Part shown: piece after piece, positions 46,986 through 58,953 of the stretch
Layout of the letters: every line of letters begins with the position of its first letter
How positions within the stretch are numbered: position 1 is the first letter of the stretch
Assembly: GCA_012840245.1 (NCBI GenBank)
Contig: DULR01000035.1
Span: 25,810 to 89,809, forward strand
Direction of reading: 5' to 3'
DNA from: Clostridiaceae bacterium
GTDB taxonomy: Bacteria > Bacillota > Clostridia > DSM-8532
DNA: 64,000 bases
Position numbers and translations under genes: made by a program
Notes under the pieces: generated by a model
Seen by the model: only the letters and a program-made list of their open reading frames with translations
What the model was told of the DNA's origin: nothing
Databases searched by the model: none

Positions 46986-49293
46986 TTATTATCTCCGCCT
47001 TATGTTCCTTACCGTCAACGAAGTAGCTCCATTGGGTTCTCCTGCTGAAGAGTTTTACTGAGTCTTTACAGATCTCAATATCGATCAGATCTCCCTTCCA
47101 GACAATAGAAAACCTAATCCTTGTCCATTTTTCATGGAGTCTGGGACTGAAATGCAGCTGATCATTCTTAATCGACAACCCGCCATATCCGAAAACCAGA
47201 GCCTGCCATGTTCCTCCCGCTGAAGCAGCATGGATCCCTTCCCTGGTATTGCCCTGATTATTGTCGATATCTACGAAAGCGCTTCTGCATAAATAGTCAT
47301 AGGCTCTTTCGCTCTCTCCGACACGAAGCCCCATGATGCAATAGATGCTTGGACTCAGGGAGGATCTGTGGAGTGTTCTTTTTTCGTAAAAGTCAAAGTT
47401 GATACGCTTGGTGACAGCATCGAACTCCTCGTCGAACAGGAACAGAAGCATTACCACGTCAGCCTGCTTGATTATTGTTGTATCCGCTCTTTTCACACCC
47501 TTCAGTTCCTTTGGGATAACAGGCATCTTGTTTTTATCCCATTCATAGATCTCATGGTCCTTAAGGTTGAAATATCCTTCAAACTGCTCAATCAGCCCCT
47601 CTTTAACCGGAATGAAGATTTTTGCAGCGTTCTTTTCTACATGTTCGAGCTCGGTCTCATCAAGATCAAGTTTTTCAAAAAGCTTTCTGCACTTATCCGG
47701 GTTATAAGCTTTGTATTCTCTCAGATGTTTCACCGCAGTAAGCATATTCCATTTAGCAATATAGTTGGTATAGGCATTGTTTGAAACTGCCTCATGCCAC
47801 TCGTCCGGACCGGTTATGCCTGTGATCTCATAGCAGTCCTTCGCACTGTTATATTCGATCCGCGAATTCCAGAAACGCGCAGTCTCGGCAAGCATCTCAA
47901 GCAGGTTGTTTTCGTAATATTCCATATCCCCTGTCAGGTGGAAATACTGAAGCCCTCCATATATGATATCCGCGGTCACATGCACTTCCTGTTCTGCCAC
48001 CGTGCATCTGTAGCAGGTGCCATCTCCTTCGATGGTCCAGTCAGGGCATTCTTCATCGCCTGTATCAGCCGATTCCCAGGGGTACCTGGCCCCTTTCTGG
48101 CCCCATTTTTCGGCATTCCTCCTGGCGGCATCCAGCAACAGATAACGGTATTCCACGAGATTTTTCGCGATCTCGGGAAACACCAGCGTGAAAAACGGCA
48201 GCATGAATATTTCGGTGTCCCAAAAGGCATGTCCGCCATATTCTTCCCCGTGCATCAGCTTTGCTCCTATATTCGTTCTGTTGTCCCCGGGATTCGGCGT
48301 ACTCATAAGATGGAACAAATTGAAGCGGATCGCCAGCTGCAGCCTGGGATCTCCTTCTATCACTATGTTTGCTCTCTTCCAGTAATCTGCGTAAATCTTC
48401 CCCTGTGACCCGATCTCTGCCTCGAAGCTTTTACACATAAATCTGCGCAGCTTTTCTTCGGCGATTTGTTTTGTGTTGCCGCCGTCTCTTCCGCTTACGA
48501 CCGCAACGAACTTATCGACGCAAATGGTCATACCCTCTGCGACTCTGGCATCAAAGAACTCGACTGCCTGTTCGCCGTGGCCACGGTACTGTCTGCAGCC
48601 AATGATGTCATTTCCGGCCTGATCGGTCACTTTCACGTCGGCGACAGTCGTCAAGGGCAGAAGGAAATCCCTTGTTTCACTTTGAACATATATGCCAGAA
48701 TCCTCAAGAGGCCCGATCTCTCTCGTATTCAGATGCTTTACCCTAAATCTCGGATAGTCCATGAAATTAGTCACAGTTGCGTCTATGATATTTTCAAACT
48801 CCAGCAAACCGCCATAATTGAGCGGTGTGACATAAAATCTTAGTCTGGCGCATTCCGGATCGCTCCTGCTCAGAAGCTTTATGCTTTCGATCAGTGTTTC
48901 TCTGCCGTCAGAAGCAATGGTGATGTAATGGGTCGCTACAAAACCATGTTTCATATCCAGTATCCGGATAAAATCCTTCAGCTCACGACCCGATTCCGGT
49001 CCGATGGGCTCAGTTTTATAATACATTTTCAGGAGATTCCAGTTAGGAGTATTGCATAGCTCCCTCTGGAAGGCTTCCGACCTGTCAAATACCCCATGTA
49101 CATAGTTCGCAGGAAGCTCCCTGCGGATAAAGCCTTCGGGATGAGTAGCACGGTTTCCCATTTTGCCGCTTGTCAATGCAAAAAGCGTTTCATACATCAA
49201 ATTTTTTTCGGGATCATATTCTGTTTCAGCTACGATCCACTCATCATCAGCAATATAGTATTTGATCCTGTCTGAGAACCGGTCTCTGTACAA
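46978..49293 (-). CDS. Glycoside hydrolase family 65 (kojibiose/maltose phosphorylase-like)
   Basis: 771 aa; GHAFWDTEIFMLPFF, GPDEWHEAVSNNAYTNYIAKWNM, KQADVVMLLFLF, AASAGGTWQALVFGYGG. Confidence 0.93.
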   Translation of the reverse strand: MYRDRFSDRIKYYIADDEWIVAETEYDPEKNLMYETLFALTSGKMGNRATHPEGFIRRELPANYVHGVFDRSEAFQRELCNTPNWNLLKMYYKTEPIGPESGRELKDFIRILDMKHGFVATHYITIASDGRETLIESIKLLSRSDPECARLRFYVTPLNYGGLLEFENIIDATVTNFMDYPRFRVKHLNTREIGPLEDSGIYVQSETRDFLLPLTTVADVKVTDQAGNDIIGCRQYRGHGEQAVEFFDARVAEGMTICVDKFVAVVSGRDGGNTKQIAEEKLRRFMCKSFEAEIGSQGKIYADYWKRANIVIEGDPRLQLAIRFNLFHLMSTPNPGDNRTNIGAKLMHGEEYGGHAFWDTEIFMLPFFTLVFPEIAKNLVEYRYLLLDAARRNAEKWGQKGARYPWESADTGDEECPDWTIEGDGTCYRCTVAEQEVHVTADIIYGGLQYFHLTGDMEYYENNLLEMLAETARFWNSRIEYNSAKDCYEITGITGPDEWHEAVSNNAYTNYIAKWNMLTAVKHLREYKAYNPDKCRKLFEKLDLDETELEHVEKNAAKIFIPVKEGLIEQFEGYFNLKDHEIYEWDKNKMPVIPKELKGVKRADTTIIKQADVVMLLFLFDEEFDAVTKRINFDFYEKRTLHRSSLSPSIYCIMGLRVGESERAYDYLCRSAFVDIDNNQGNTREGIHAASAGGTWQALVFGYGGLSIKNDQLHFSPRLHEKWTRIRFSIVWKGDLIDIEICKDSVKLFSRRTQWSYFVDGKEHKAEIINE

Positions 49294-49334
49294 GATGAAT
49301 CTCCCCCTTGAATTTTTGCTTATCTTACTGATCG

Positions 49335-52300
49335 CTATTTCATGTACGGTCTTATATAAATGGAATACTCAAAAGGCAGCGGCAATACCCTGTATTGCTC
49401 CAGGCGTTCCGGACCGCAGCTCCCGCTGCCAAGGCCTGAGTTCTTGTAGTCCAGATTCACGAATAATTTGTTTTCCTTTATCAGTTCAAAGGAATGCTTC
49501 GCTTCATAAAGCTGCTGGTCTGAGTAAGGACGCACAGAGAAATCCACGGGTATGCTTGTGGAGAATATGATCCCTGTCCGCTCTTTCTTCGAGTAAAAGC
49601 TGGCCCATTCCACTCTGGTCCTGTTCCCGTATTCCTGCGGATAATCATACGGCTGGTCCATCTCATCGGCTTTTGCCTTATAAATACCAGGGGAAACGAA
49701 TTTATCACGGTCGCAGTAATTTTCTACTGGCCCCATACCGCAATAGACAACTTCGTTGTATTCTTCCGAAAGCATCAGCTGCGTTCCGATCTTGGGCAAA
49801 TGGACATCAGGAGCATTTTTGAATTCTCCGCTGATATTCATCTCTACTGCCCCGCGAATGTCGACTATATATGTAATGGAAGTCTGTATCCCCCATTTCA
49901 TGCCGTTTGGAGCATACCTGCCCTCAAATGATATCCTGACATCATTTTCAGTCATGGAGTATCCGGTACTGTAGACTATCATGCTGCAGCTGTTCAAATG
50001 CATGTCAGTCCACAGCTGGACCATTTTTTTGTCATTATCAGTATAGGCACGGAACAGATTCAGAACAGGGCCCTGTTCGATGACAAGCCTGCCGTTGATC
50101 CTGTAATCATAAACAGCTCCGTTGCTTTTATCGATCGTTAAGCTGACACTGCCTGCTTTTATCTCATAGTATCTTGCTGTTTCATTCAAATGGATTTTCT
50201 GCGCTTTCTCCGGGTTTCCATGCAATGACGGTTCCGACAGGTTTTCTCCTGGTCTTCCGTTGATAAACGCTTCGGCAGACATCGGCATGGTCTTCTCCTC
50301 TGACACGGGCGAGCTGAAGGTACCCATGATCCGTGTCACTGTTTCATCCAACAGCCGCACTTCTTTTTCAAACCTCAGTTTTATCGTAATGTATTCTTTA
50401 TCTGAGTCGTAATCACTGAGGACATCATCCAGTTGTATCCTGCCGGTCTCATGGGCTTTTATTGCTGGGATCCCAAATGACCGTTCTTCTGTCAGGATAT
50501 GATATTTGTATATCTCCACATGGCATATAACACCTTCAGTGTCAGAAAAATCCATTCTGTTCCTGACAATGACAGTTTTGTTCTTCCGGTCAAACCCGAT
50601 GACATGGATATCCTCTATCACCTTCTGATACTCGTAAAATGCAGGGGAAGGTTCTCCGTTGGAGCGAACCAACCCGTCCATACAGAAATTCCCGTTATGG
50701 TATTTTTCTTTGAAGTCCCCCCCGTATAAATAAGCTTCCTCTCTGTTGTCGATATCTCTGCTGATACCATGGTCCTTGAACTCCCATAAAAAGCATCCCT
50801 GGATCCTGTTCGATTTTTCGATCAGGTCGAAATATTCGTTCAGACTTCCGGGTCCATTCCCCATTGCATGTCCGAACTCGCATAAAATATGCGGCATCGG
50901 AGGATCGTCAATGGTATCGAGCTCCGCAAGCTTACCTATTGTTGAATACATGGTGCTTGAAACATCAACGCTCTGATTCTTTGAGTCCCCTTCGTAGTGT
51001 ACCGGACGGATTGGTTCGTTCGCTTTTACCCAGTCATACATAGCCTTGAAGTTTCTTCCGTAAGAAGACTCATTTCCAAGCGACCACAGTACAATACAAA
51101 CATGGTTCCTGTCTCTTTCCACCATCCTTGAAATACGGTCCAGATAGGCTTTTTCCCAGCCAATATCATCACAGAGGGCAGTCGGCTCTCCCACCACTTC
51201 AAAGCCGTGGGTCTCCAGGTCTGCCTCATCGATAACATAGAGCCCCAGCCTGTCGCACAGATCATAGAAGAAAGGATTGTTCGGATAGTGGGAAGTCCTT
51301 ACCGCATTCATCCCGGCTTTTTTGATCATCATAAGCTCGCTTTTTGTCTGCTCATAAGTCACTGCCCTTCCTGAGAAGGCGTTGAATTCATGGCGGTTGA
51401 TCCCCTTCATGAGGATCCTTCTGCCGTTCCATAACAATATACCGTTCCTGATGACCAGGTTCCTGAAACCCACCTGGAACGGGATCACTTCATTGATCTG
51501 TCTGTTGTCATCAAGACTTCTGACGATGAGCCGGTACAGGTATGGCTGCTCTGCATTCCAGCCCTGAACGTTTTCCAATTCTTTTTTGAAAACATATTTA
51601 TTGTTTTCTGTCCGGAAGCTTTCACAGAACAAAGGAGTTCCGTCACCATCGATCAGTTCGGCTTCCGCTTCCATGCTTCCGGTCGTATATATGGAAACTG
51701 ATATGCTTCCTGTGTTATCGTCTGCACAAAAATTTGTTTCAATGTTCACATTGGCAATATGCACTTTTGGCCTTTTAAGCAGGTATACATCACGGATGAT
51801 CCCGCCAAGCCACCACTCATCCTGATCTTCGAGATAAGAAGCTGCTGAATATTGCATAACCTGAACAACTATATCATTAACACCCTCATGAAGGAGTGAG
51901 GTGATCTCAAATTCAGAATGCATTCTGCTCCCCTGGTTGAAGCCTGCTTCGATTCCGTTCACATAAACGAAAAATGCGCTTTCCACACCTTCAAAGTTAA
52001 GATAATATCTCCACTCTTCTTTCTGAGAAGGATCGATCCGGACAGTGCGGTGATATACCCCGCATTCATTTGTCATAGGCACATAGGGAGGATCTATGGG
52101 AAACGGATACATCTCATCGGTATAATGAAAAACCCCGAATCCGGCAAACTGCCAGTTCATAGGAACTTTGATCTTATGTGCCAACCCTTTGCCCTCCAGA
52201 TGGGTCCGGCTGACATCCATAGGCGACGGGAACCATTGAAAATCCCACTCACCGTTCAATAAAATGCATCTGTCAGTATCTCTTATCCCTTCAAAATCAT

Positions 52301-52403
52301 ATTTCTCCCCGGCGGAGTAAGGAATATAGCTCGCTCTGTTTTTCTGTCTGTTGATTGATAGTGTCTGGTTCGAGCACCATGGATATTCCTTAATATAAGG
52401 CAT
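49335..52403 (-). CDS. Glycoside hydrolase family 2 beta-galactosidase
   Basis: 1022 aa; GINRHEFNAFSGRAVTYEQ, WSLGNESSYG, CEFGHAMGNGPGSLNEYFDLI. Confidence 0.95.
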   Translation of the reverse strand: MPYIKEYPWCSNQTLSINRQKNRASYIPYSAGEKYDFEGIRDTDRCILLNGEWDFQWFPSPMDVSRTHLEGKGLAHKIKVPMNWQFAGFGVFHYTDEMYPFPIDPPYVPMTNECGVYHRTVRIDPSQKEEWRYYLNFEGVESAFFVYVNGIEAGFNQGSRMHSEFEITSLLHEGVNDIVVQVMQYSAASYLEDQDEWWLGGIIRDVYLLKRPKVHIANVNIETNFCADDNTGSISVSIYTTGSMEAEAELIDGDGTPLFCESFRTENNKYVFKKELENVQGWNAEQPYLYRLIVRSLDDNRQINEVIPFQVGFRNLVIRNGILLWNGRRILMKGINRHEFNAFSGRAVTYEQTKSELMMIKKAGMNAVRTSHYPNNPFFYDLCDRLGLYVIDEADLETHGFEVVGEPTALCDDIGWEKAYLDRISRMVERDRNHVCIVLWSLGNESSYGRNFKAMYDWVKANEPIRPVHYEGDSKNQSVDVSSTMYSTIGKLAELDTIDDPPMPHILCEFGHAMGNGPGSLNEYFDLIEKSNRIQGCFLWEFKDHGISRDIDNREEAYLYGGDFKEKYHNGNFCMDGLVRSNGEPSPAFYEYQKVIEDIHVIGFDRKNKTVIVRNRMDFSDTEGVICHVEIYKYHILTEERSFGIPAIKAHETGRIQLDDVLSDYDSDKEYITIKLRFEKEVRLLDETVTRIMGTFSSPVSEEKTMPMSAEAFINGRPGENLSEPSLHGNPEKAQKIHLNETARYYEIKAGSVSLTIDKSNGAVYDYRINGRLVIEQGPVLNLFRAYTDNDKKMVQLWTDMHLNSCSMIVYSTGYSMTENDVRISFEGRYAPNGMKWGIQTSITYIVDIRGAVEMNISGEFKNAPDVHLPKIGTQLMLSEEYNEVVYCGMGPVENYCDRDKFVSPGIYKAKADEMDQPYDYPQEYGNRTRVEWASFYSKKERTGIIFSTSIPVDFSVRPYSDQQLYEAKHSFELIKENKLFVNLDYKNSGLGSGSCGPERLEQYRVLPLPFEYSIYIRPYMK

Positions 52404-52466
52404 ATAAATTCTCCTTTGTAATCATGATGTATCGGCAATCTGCGTCAATTTCCATTTATATCGATA

Positions 52467-53291
52467 TCAGCCCTTCACACCTCCGCTGATTCCTTCAATA
52501 ATGTTCTTCTGCTCTATGAAGAAAGCTACTACAGGAGGAATGCACATCAGGATGCTGATGCACATGATGGGTATAATGTCAGTGCTGTGGACACCCTTGA
52601 AGGCGGCCAGGCCTACCGCTAATGTATATTTCGACTGAGTATTCGTAAAAACTAACGGTCCAAGATAATCATTCCATACAGTTATCATGTTCAAAACACA
52701 GACCAGGATAATGCAGGGCTTCATCATGGGCATATATATCCGGCTGTAAATCTGGAACTCGTTTGCTCCGTCGATCTTTGCAGATTCGGCGAAATCATTG
52801 GGCATGGATTCCAGGAACTGTCTCATAAGATAAATGTAATATGCCGATCCGAATAACGCAGGTATAATAAGCGGTTTCAAAGTATCGATCCAGCCCAGCA
52901 GATTAAATTCCATATATTGAGGTATCATGGTCACATCCCACGGCAACATCATCGTTGCAAGGAGGATCGAAAAAAGAAATTTCTTTCCCCTGAACTGATA
53001 TCTTGCAAATCCGTAGGCAGCCAAAGAGGCTGATACTACCTGACCTGCGGTGGTCCATACGGTAACCAGTACCGAATTCCATGTAAATCTCCCGAAAGGC
53101 TGAGCATTCCATGCATCGATAAAATTATGAAATCGCCATGTATCCGGGAAAAATTTCGGAGGATAGGTGAATATTTCACCTTCGGACTTTACTGCAGTCA
53201 ATATCATCCAGATGAACGGAAAAAGGAAGTAAAAACTCAATACCACACACAGTAAGTACGTAACGATCTTGGTTGCTTTGGATACTCTCAT
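52467..53291 (-). CDS. Carbohydrate ABC transporter permease
   Basis: 274 aa; NDFAESAKIDGANEFQIYSRIYMPMMKP. Confidence 0.94.
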   Translation of the reverse strand: MRVSKATKIVTYLLCVVLSFYFLFPFIWMILTAVKSEGEIFTYPPKFFPDTWRFHNFIDAWNAQPFGRFTWNSVLVTVWTTAGQVVSASLAAYGFARYQFRGKKFLFSILLATMMLPWDVTMIPQYMEFNLLGWIDTLKPLIIPALFGSAYYIYLMRQFLESMPNDFAESAKIDGANEFQIYSRIYMPMMKPCIILVCVLNMITVWNDYLGPLVFTNTQSKYTLAVGLAAFKGVHSTDIIPIMCISILMCIPPVVAFFIEQKNIIEGISGGVKG

Positions 53292-53296
53292 TTATT

Positions 53297-54202
53297 TTAC
53301 CTTCTTTCTTCTTTACTGGTCACCTGATTGAAGACCCACCTGTCAGAGGATTTAAATATCAGGCTCGTAAGCAGCAGAATGATGACGAACATGACCCATG
53401 CGCTGGCTGATGCATAACCAAGTCTGGATTTTTGAAATGCATTGTTATACACAAACAACCCATACATATAAGTGGACTTCATCGGGCCACCCTTGGTCAG
53501 CAGCATAACAAGCGACAGATTCTGCAGCGCCGAAATAAAGGAGGTTACTATATTGAACTGCATTGTAGGCGAAATTAGAGGCAAGGTTATCTGAAAGAAG
53601 GTACGGAATTCTCCGGATCCATCAATTCTGGCAGCTTCGTAGATCTCTGTGGATATGCCCTTAAGGGCTGTGTAAAATACAAGCATCATTGTTCCGACTG
53701 TCCAGCCAGAAACGATTATCAGGGCAACCAAAGCCCATTTTCTGCTGTTTAGCCAGTCCGGGCCGCTGACTCCCAGTAATGACAGCATATAGTTCAGTAT
53801 GCCATATTCTTTATTCAAAATCCATCCCCAGATAATCGATATGGATACACTGGATACAACGGTCGGCAGGTAGAAAACCACCCGAAACAGGCTGATCCCT
53901 TTTAGCTGTCTGGAAATCAAAAGTGCCAGCGCAAGAGACAATACTATCGTCAAAGGGACAAAAATGGCTGAGAACTTGAAAGTGATCGCCATGGAATCAT
54001 AAAACTGCGAATCCTTAGTAAATAACTCGATATAATTCCCCATCCCGGTAAACACAGGATCACCGATTACCGGCCAGTCAAAGAAGCTCATAATGAACGA
54101 CATTACAAGCGGCCCTGCCGTAAACAGTAAGACGCCGATAAAATATGGCAGTATGAACAGATACGGTGCAAATCTGCTGTTCATTTTCCTTTTTGCTTTC
54201 AT
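53297..54202 (-). CDS. Sugar ABC transporter permease
   Basis: 301 aa; TEIYEAARIDGSGEFRTFFQITLPLISP. Confidence 0.94.
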   Translation of the reverse strand: MKAKRKMNSRFAPYLFILPYFIGVLLFTAGPLVMSFIMSFFDWPVIGDPVFTGMGNYIELFTKDSQFYDSMAITFKFSAIFVPLTIVLSLALALLISRQLKGISLFRVVFYLPTVVSSVSISIIWGWILNKEYGILNYMLSLLGVSGPDWLNSRKWALVALIIVSGWTVGTMMLVFYTALKGISTEIYEAARIDGSGEFRTFFQITLPLISPTMQFNIVTSFISALQNLSLVMLLTKGGPMKSTYMYGLFVYNNAFQKSRLGYASASAWVMFVIILLLTSLIFKSSDRWVFNQVTSKEERR

Positions 54203-54283
54203 AACGAACTCCTTTTGTCAATTACAAAATAGCTGGTTTGACAATACCTTAAGAAGCATTTTGGATCATGGAGTTAATATATT

Positions 54284-54319
54284 TTAAGGAACCCGTGGAG
54301 TAACTCACGAGTTCCTTAA
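54284..54319 (-). promoter_or_regulatory. Hairpin between SBP and permease genes (attenuator/stabiliser)
   Basis: TTAAGGAACCCGTG ... CACGAGTTCCTTAA inverted repeat. Confidence 0.65.
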
Positions 54320-54370
54320 TCGACTCGTTTCATCTGTATATAAGTATTTGAAGTTATTCAGACAATATTT

Positions 54371-55600
54371 TTATTTTGCAGCCTCTCTCAAAGCTTCCTG
54401 TGCATTTGTGAAGGAATCGCTGTTAAGGATTTTTTCCAGAGCGAGGTTGATTTTATCAGACAGGTTGGACCAGTCCTTGCTGATGAAAGATGCAGGCATA
54501 TACTGTGAGCTCTGATCGAGCATAGCATAGAATTTGGAATAGATCTCGTGGGATGTCAGCTTTTCTGATCCAGCCACGCTCTTCAATACCGGCAGTTCAT
54601 AGCCGATCCTTTCCTTGTTCAGTTCTTCACTTGTCCAGAATTTTACGAATTCCCATGCTGCTTCTTTATTTGCTGTTGTCTTAGAAATAGCAACACCGGA
54701 GGAACTTAAGATACTTGCTGAGGGGATCGATTTATCGAATCTGGGAAGAACCTGGACTCCGAAGTTGAGACCGGCCTTCTGCAGCTTATCGATGGACCAT
54801 GCGCCATTCATAAACATTCCGACCTTGCCTGTTGAAAAGCTTTCTGAACCATAATCATCTGTTCCTATAGCTATGCCGGCTTTTAGCATGTCCTGGAAAA
54901 ACTGGAACGGCGCTGCCGTTTTATCGCTGTCAAGAACTCCTGCTGCGTTTCCTTGTGCATCCACATATGCTCCGCCGTTGGACCATGCAAACATTTCATA
55001 ATCATATGGATCGGGCTGGATAGGGAATGCGATCCCATAAACTTTTTCTGCAGGATTGGAAAGTTTCTCAGCTGCATTTCTTAAATCTTCCCACGTCCAG
55101 TCTGCAGAAGGATACGCGATACCTGTCTGGTCAAAAAGATCCTTATTGTAATACACAACATGGGTCGTATAGCCTACAGGAATTCCAAGTATAACCCCAT
55201 TGATTGAGTTATAGTTCCAAAGAGCCTCATAAAAATTAGCTTTATAATCTGTTCCCTCCGATTTGATTAAATCATCAAGAGGAAGAAGACCTTCAGCATA
55301 TTTGGGATAATTCCACATATACATGACATCAGGTGCGTCCTTACTTCCCATGCTGGCAGTGATCTTGGTATCATAATTATCTCCATAGCTTTCGATGATT
55401 ACTTCTATGGTGTCACTCTGAGCATTGAATTTGTCAACCATTTTTTGCTGAAATTCCAGAGTTTCAGCATCGTCCCAGGTTGCAAAACGGATTTTTGTTT
55501 TACCCTTTGAGGTCTTGCCATTTGACCCGCAGGCAACGAGTGATAATGCTATTACCGCAATCAAAATTACCGCCAATACTTTTTTCAGGTTTTTGTTCAT
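54371..55600 (-). CDS. Sugar ABC transporter substrate-binding lipoprotein
   Basis: 409 aa; VLAVILIAVIALSLVACGSNGK lipobox; VYYNKDLFDQTGIAYPSADWTWEDL. Confidence 0.95.
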   Translation of the reverse strand: MNKNLKKVLAVILIAVIALSLVACGSNGKTSKGKTKIRFATWDDAETLEFQQKMVDKFNAQSDTIEVIIESYGDNYDTKITASMGSKDAPDVMYMWNYPKYAEGLLPLDDLIKSEGTDYKANFYEALWNYNSINGVILGIPVGYTTHVVYYNKDLFDQTGIAYPSADWTWEDLRNAAEKLSNPAEKVYGIAFPIQPDPYDYEMFAWSNGGAYVDAQGNAAGVLDSDKTAAPFQFFQDMLKAGIAIGTDDYGSESFSTGKVGMFMNGAWSIDKLQKAGLNFGVQVLPRFDKSIPSASILSSSGVAISKTTANKEAAWEFVKFWTSEELNKERIGYELPVLKSVAGSEKLTSHEIYSKFYAMLDQSSQYMPASFISKDWSNLSDKINLALEKILNSDSFTNAQEALREAAK

Positions 55601-55664
55601 AATGAATTCCTCCCAAGCTTATTTATTTGAAATAAAAACGGTACAAAATCACAAAGGGTTTTAC

Positions 55665-56672
<1,008 letters not shown>

Positions 56673-56738
56673 TTATATTTTTTAACAACACATTCTTCTG
56701 TAATTAATAATATACCGTTCAGTATAATATGTCAACAC

Positions 56739-56751
56739 TTTACTAAGTAAA
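56739..56751. promoter_or_regulatory. Candidate operator TTTACTAAGTAAA upstream of LacI gene
   Basis: Perfect 13-bp palindrome about 85 bp upstream of the LacI start. Confidence 0.35.
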
Positions 56752-56872
56752 ATTATAATGTTTTTACTAATGTGTTATATATAATAACCAATATCTTATA
56801 TATATTGCAGTGACGTATTAGGCTATTCTATATAACAAAATCATTTATATTGAGTAAGCGTACTTGTTTTAT

Positions 56873-56913
56873 AAAAAAATTAACCAGTAAAACTTTATCA
56901 TTTTACTGGTTAA
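56873..56913 (-). terminator. Rho-independent terminator downstream of PhoU gene
   Basis: Minus TTAACCAGTAAAA tgataaag TTTTACTGGTTAA TTTTTTT. Confidence 0.85.
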
Positions 56914-57002
56914 TCTTCTCATCAGGTATAACTTATATATTTTGCTTAAAGCTCAGGGGCTGATCACGTTAGCATCTGAAACAAGTATATTCCTTCTGTT
57001 GC

Positions 57003-57770
57003 TTACGATACTATCATATACTTTCTGGAGTATGCTTCGAAATATTTTGCATAGTTTTCAGTTTTCAGCCGTTTTACGCTGTCAAGATATGCATGGGCAT
57101 CAAAGGAATCCGATTCCAGAGCGATCATTGCGACAGCAATATTTGAACAGTGATCTGCTATACGCTCATAATCGTTAAGGATATCATTGAATACAAAACC
57201 TGAATTTATTGAACATATGCCTGTTTTCAGCCTTTGAACATGATGGAGCTTCAGTTCCCCGCACAAATTGTCTATAAGCTCTTCCAATGGCTCGATCCTT
57301 GCCGCAAGATCCAGATCATTTTCAAGAAAAGATTCGAATGCTATCGTCACTATCTCTTCGACGGCGCTTCCGATTATATGCAGTTCGTTAACTGCATCTG
57401 AAGAAAAAACGATTTTTTTCTCACAGATCTCCTTTGCTGCTTCGGCGAGATTTACCGCATGATCGGAGATCCGCTCAAAGTCAGTAATTGTATGCAAGAA
57501 TTTACCGATACTCTCGTTTTGCTTGTCATTCAGTTCCTTACTGTTGACTTTCAAAAGATAGGTTCCAATCCTGTCTTCATATTTATCCACCGTTTTCTCG
57601 ATCAGTTGTATACGATCGTAATTCTCGTGAGAAAATTTGTCTATAAGCCTGAAAGAGAGAAACAGGCTTTCTTTTGCCTTGGTTGCCATGTCATTTATCG
57701 CATTCCTGCATTGCTCTATTGCCAGCGACGGATAGTTTATAAAGCGTTCTTCAAGCGGCTTCATCGGCAT
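57003..57770 (-). CDS. PhoU-domain protein (C-terminal portion of a Na/Pi cotransporter-PhoU fusion separated by an in-frame TGA)
   Basis: 255 aa; NAINDMATKAKESLFLSFRLIDKF... PhoU repeats; same frame as upstream NptA-like ORF. Confidence 0.85.
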   Translation of the reverse strand: MPMKPLEERFINYPSLAIEQCRNAINDMATKAKESLFLSFRLIDKFSHENYDRIQLIEKTVDKYEDRIGTYLLKVNSKELNDKQNESIGKFLHTITDFERISDHAVNLAEAAKEICEKKIVFSSDAVNELHIIGSAVEEIVTIAFESFLENDLDLAARIEPLEELIDNLCGELKLHHVQRLKTGICSINSGFVFNDILNDYERIADHCSNIAVAMIALESDSFDAHAYLDSVKRLKTENYAKYFEAYSRKYMIVS

Positions 57771-57806
57771 CTCATCGACAATGTTCTCGCTGTCGGAGCG
57801 AACAAG

Positions 57807-58766
57807 TCAGTTTGAGACCGACTCAAGCTGTCTGCTCAGGGGAAACAGAGCAGCAACGACCAAAAACCGGTATATGCTGTTAAGAGCTGCTATAGTCGTC
57901 ATCGTCATAGTCTGATTAATAAAATCAAACTTCAGAACAGCATTAAGTCCATAGAACACCGTCGCGCTGCAAATCACACCGATCATGTTGCTTGTCAGAT
58001 AAACCAATGCCGTACGCTTTCCGTTAGTGGTAGCGCCCACTGCTGATAACAGGACCGGAACACCCGCTCCGATAGCGATACCCATGATGAGCGGGAGCGC
58101 CATATCAAACCGTACCGTTCCCGTCATAGCCAATGCCTGCAGAATTCCCACAGCTGCAGATGCGCTTTGCAGAACGCTTGTAAAAAAGGTACCTACAAGA
58201 ATGCCAAACAAAGGATTGGAGAATTCAGTTATTATACCTGTAAATACTTCATTCTCCTGCAACGGCGCTACGGCACCGCTCATTACCGACATGCCAGACA
58301 TTAAAACGGCGAAACCAAGCAAAACGTTACCAAGATGGTTTTTAAAGCGGTTTTTGGAAAACATGCGAAAACATATGCCAATCAGCGCAGTAAAGCATGT
58401 AAATGTGCCAGAGGAGAACAGAATGAGCCAGCCAGATCCGGCATCGATCCCAGACAGGCAGATAATCCATCCGGTGATGCTTGTGCCGAAAATCGCCCCC
58501 AGCACGATAGGAATAGCTTGTCTGACCTTCATAATACCGGAATTTACAAAACCAACGACCATGACTGATGTTGCTGATGAAGACTGGATCACCGTTGTGA
58601 CCCCGGCTCCGAACAAAAGCCCTTTAACTGGTTTTCCCGTGAGCTTGTACAAAATAAGCTCAAGCTTATTCCCTGCTACCTGTTTAAGGCCTTCCCCCAT
58701 CAGTGTCATACCGAACAGGAACAGGGCCACGCCAGTAAGCAGCTCGAGAATATTTGAAATGCTCAT
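57807..58766 (-). CDS. Na/Pi cotransporter family protein (membrane domain)
   Basis: 319 aa; LFLFGMTLMGEGLKQVAGNKLELILYKLTGKPVKGLLFGAGVTTVIQSSSATSVMVVGFVNSG, second LQSASAAVGILQALA repeat. Confidence 0.94.
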   Translation of the reverse strand: MSISNILELLTGVALFLFGMTLMGEGLKQVAGNKLELILYKLTGKPVKGLLFGAGVTTVIQSSSATSVMVVGFVNSGIMKVRQAIPIVLGAIFGTSITGWIICLSGIDAGSGWLILFSSGTFTCFTALIGICFRMFSKNRFKNHLGNVLLGFAVLMSGMSVMSGAVAPLQENEVFTGIITEFSNPLFGILVGTFFTSVLQSASAAVGILQALAMTGTVRFDMALPLIMGIAIGAGVPVLLSAVGATTNGKRTALVYLTSNMIGVICSATVFYGLNAVLKFDFINQTMTMTTIAALNSIYRFLVVAALFPLSRQLESVSN

Positions 58767-58953
58767 GTCACTTCCTGCCTCCTAAGATGTAAAGCACAGA
58801 GATGCATCAATTTGCTGTTATCATGTTCTGATCTCAGATGCTTCAGTATCGTCGATCGTCATCTATCATTATAACTGACATGACAAGCATTGTACACATC
58901 ATCGTAAGCGCTCAGCTGGCAATACAGTGGGGATTATCAAAGATCGTCTCATC

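Noticed and set aside
57803-57812. Selenocysteine UGA in the Na/Pi cotransporter
   Set aside because: The TGA lies in a linker, not at a redox motif, and no SECIS-like element was recognised; nonsense mutation or read-through is simpler.
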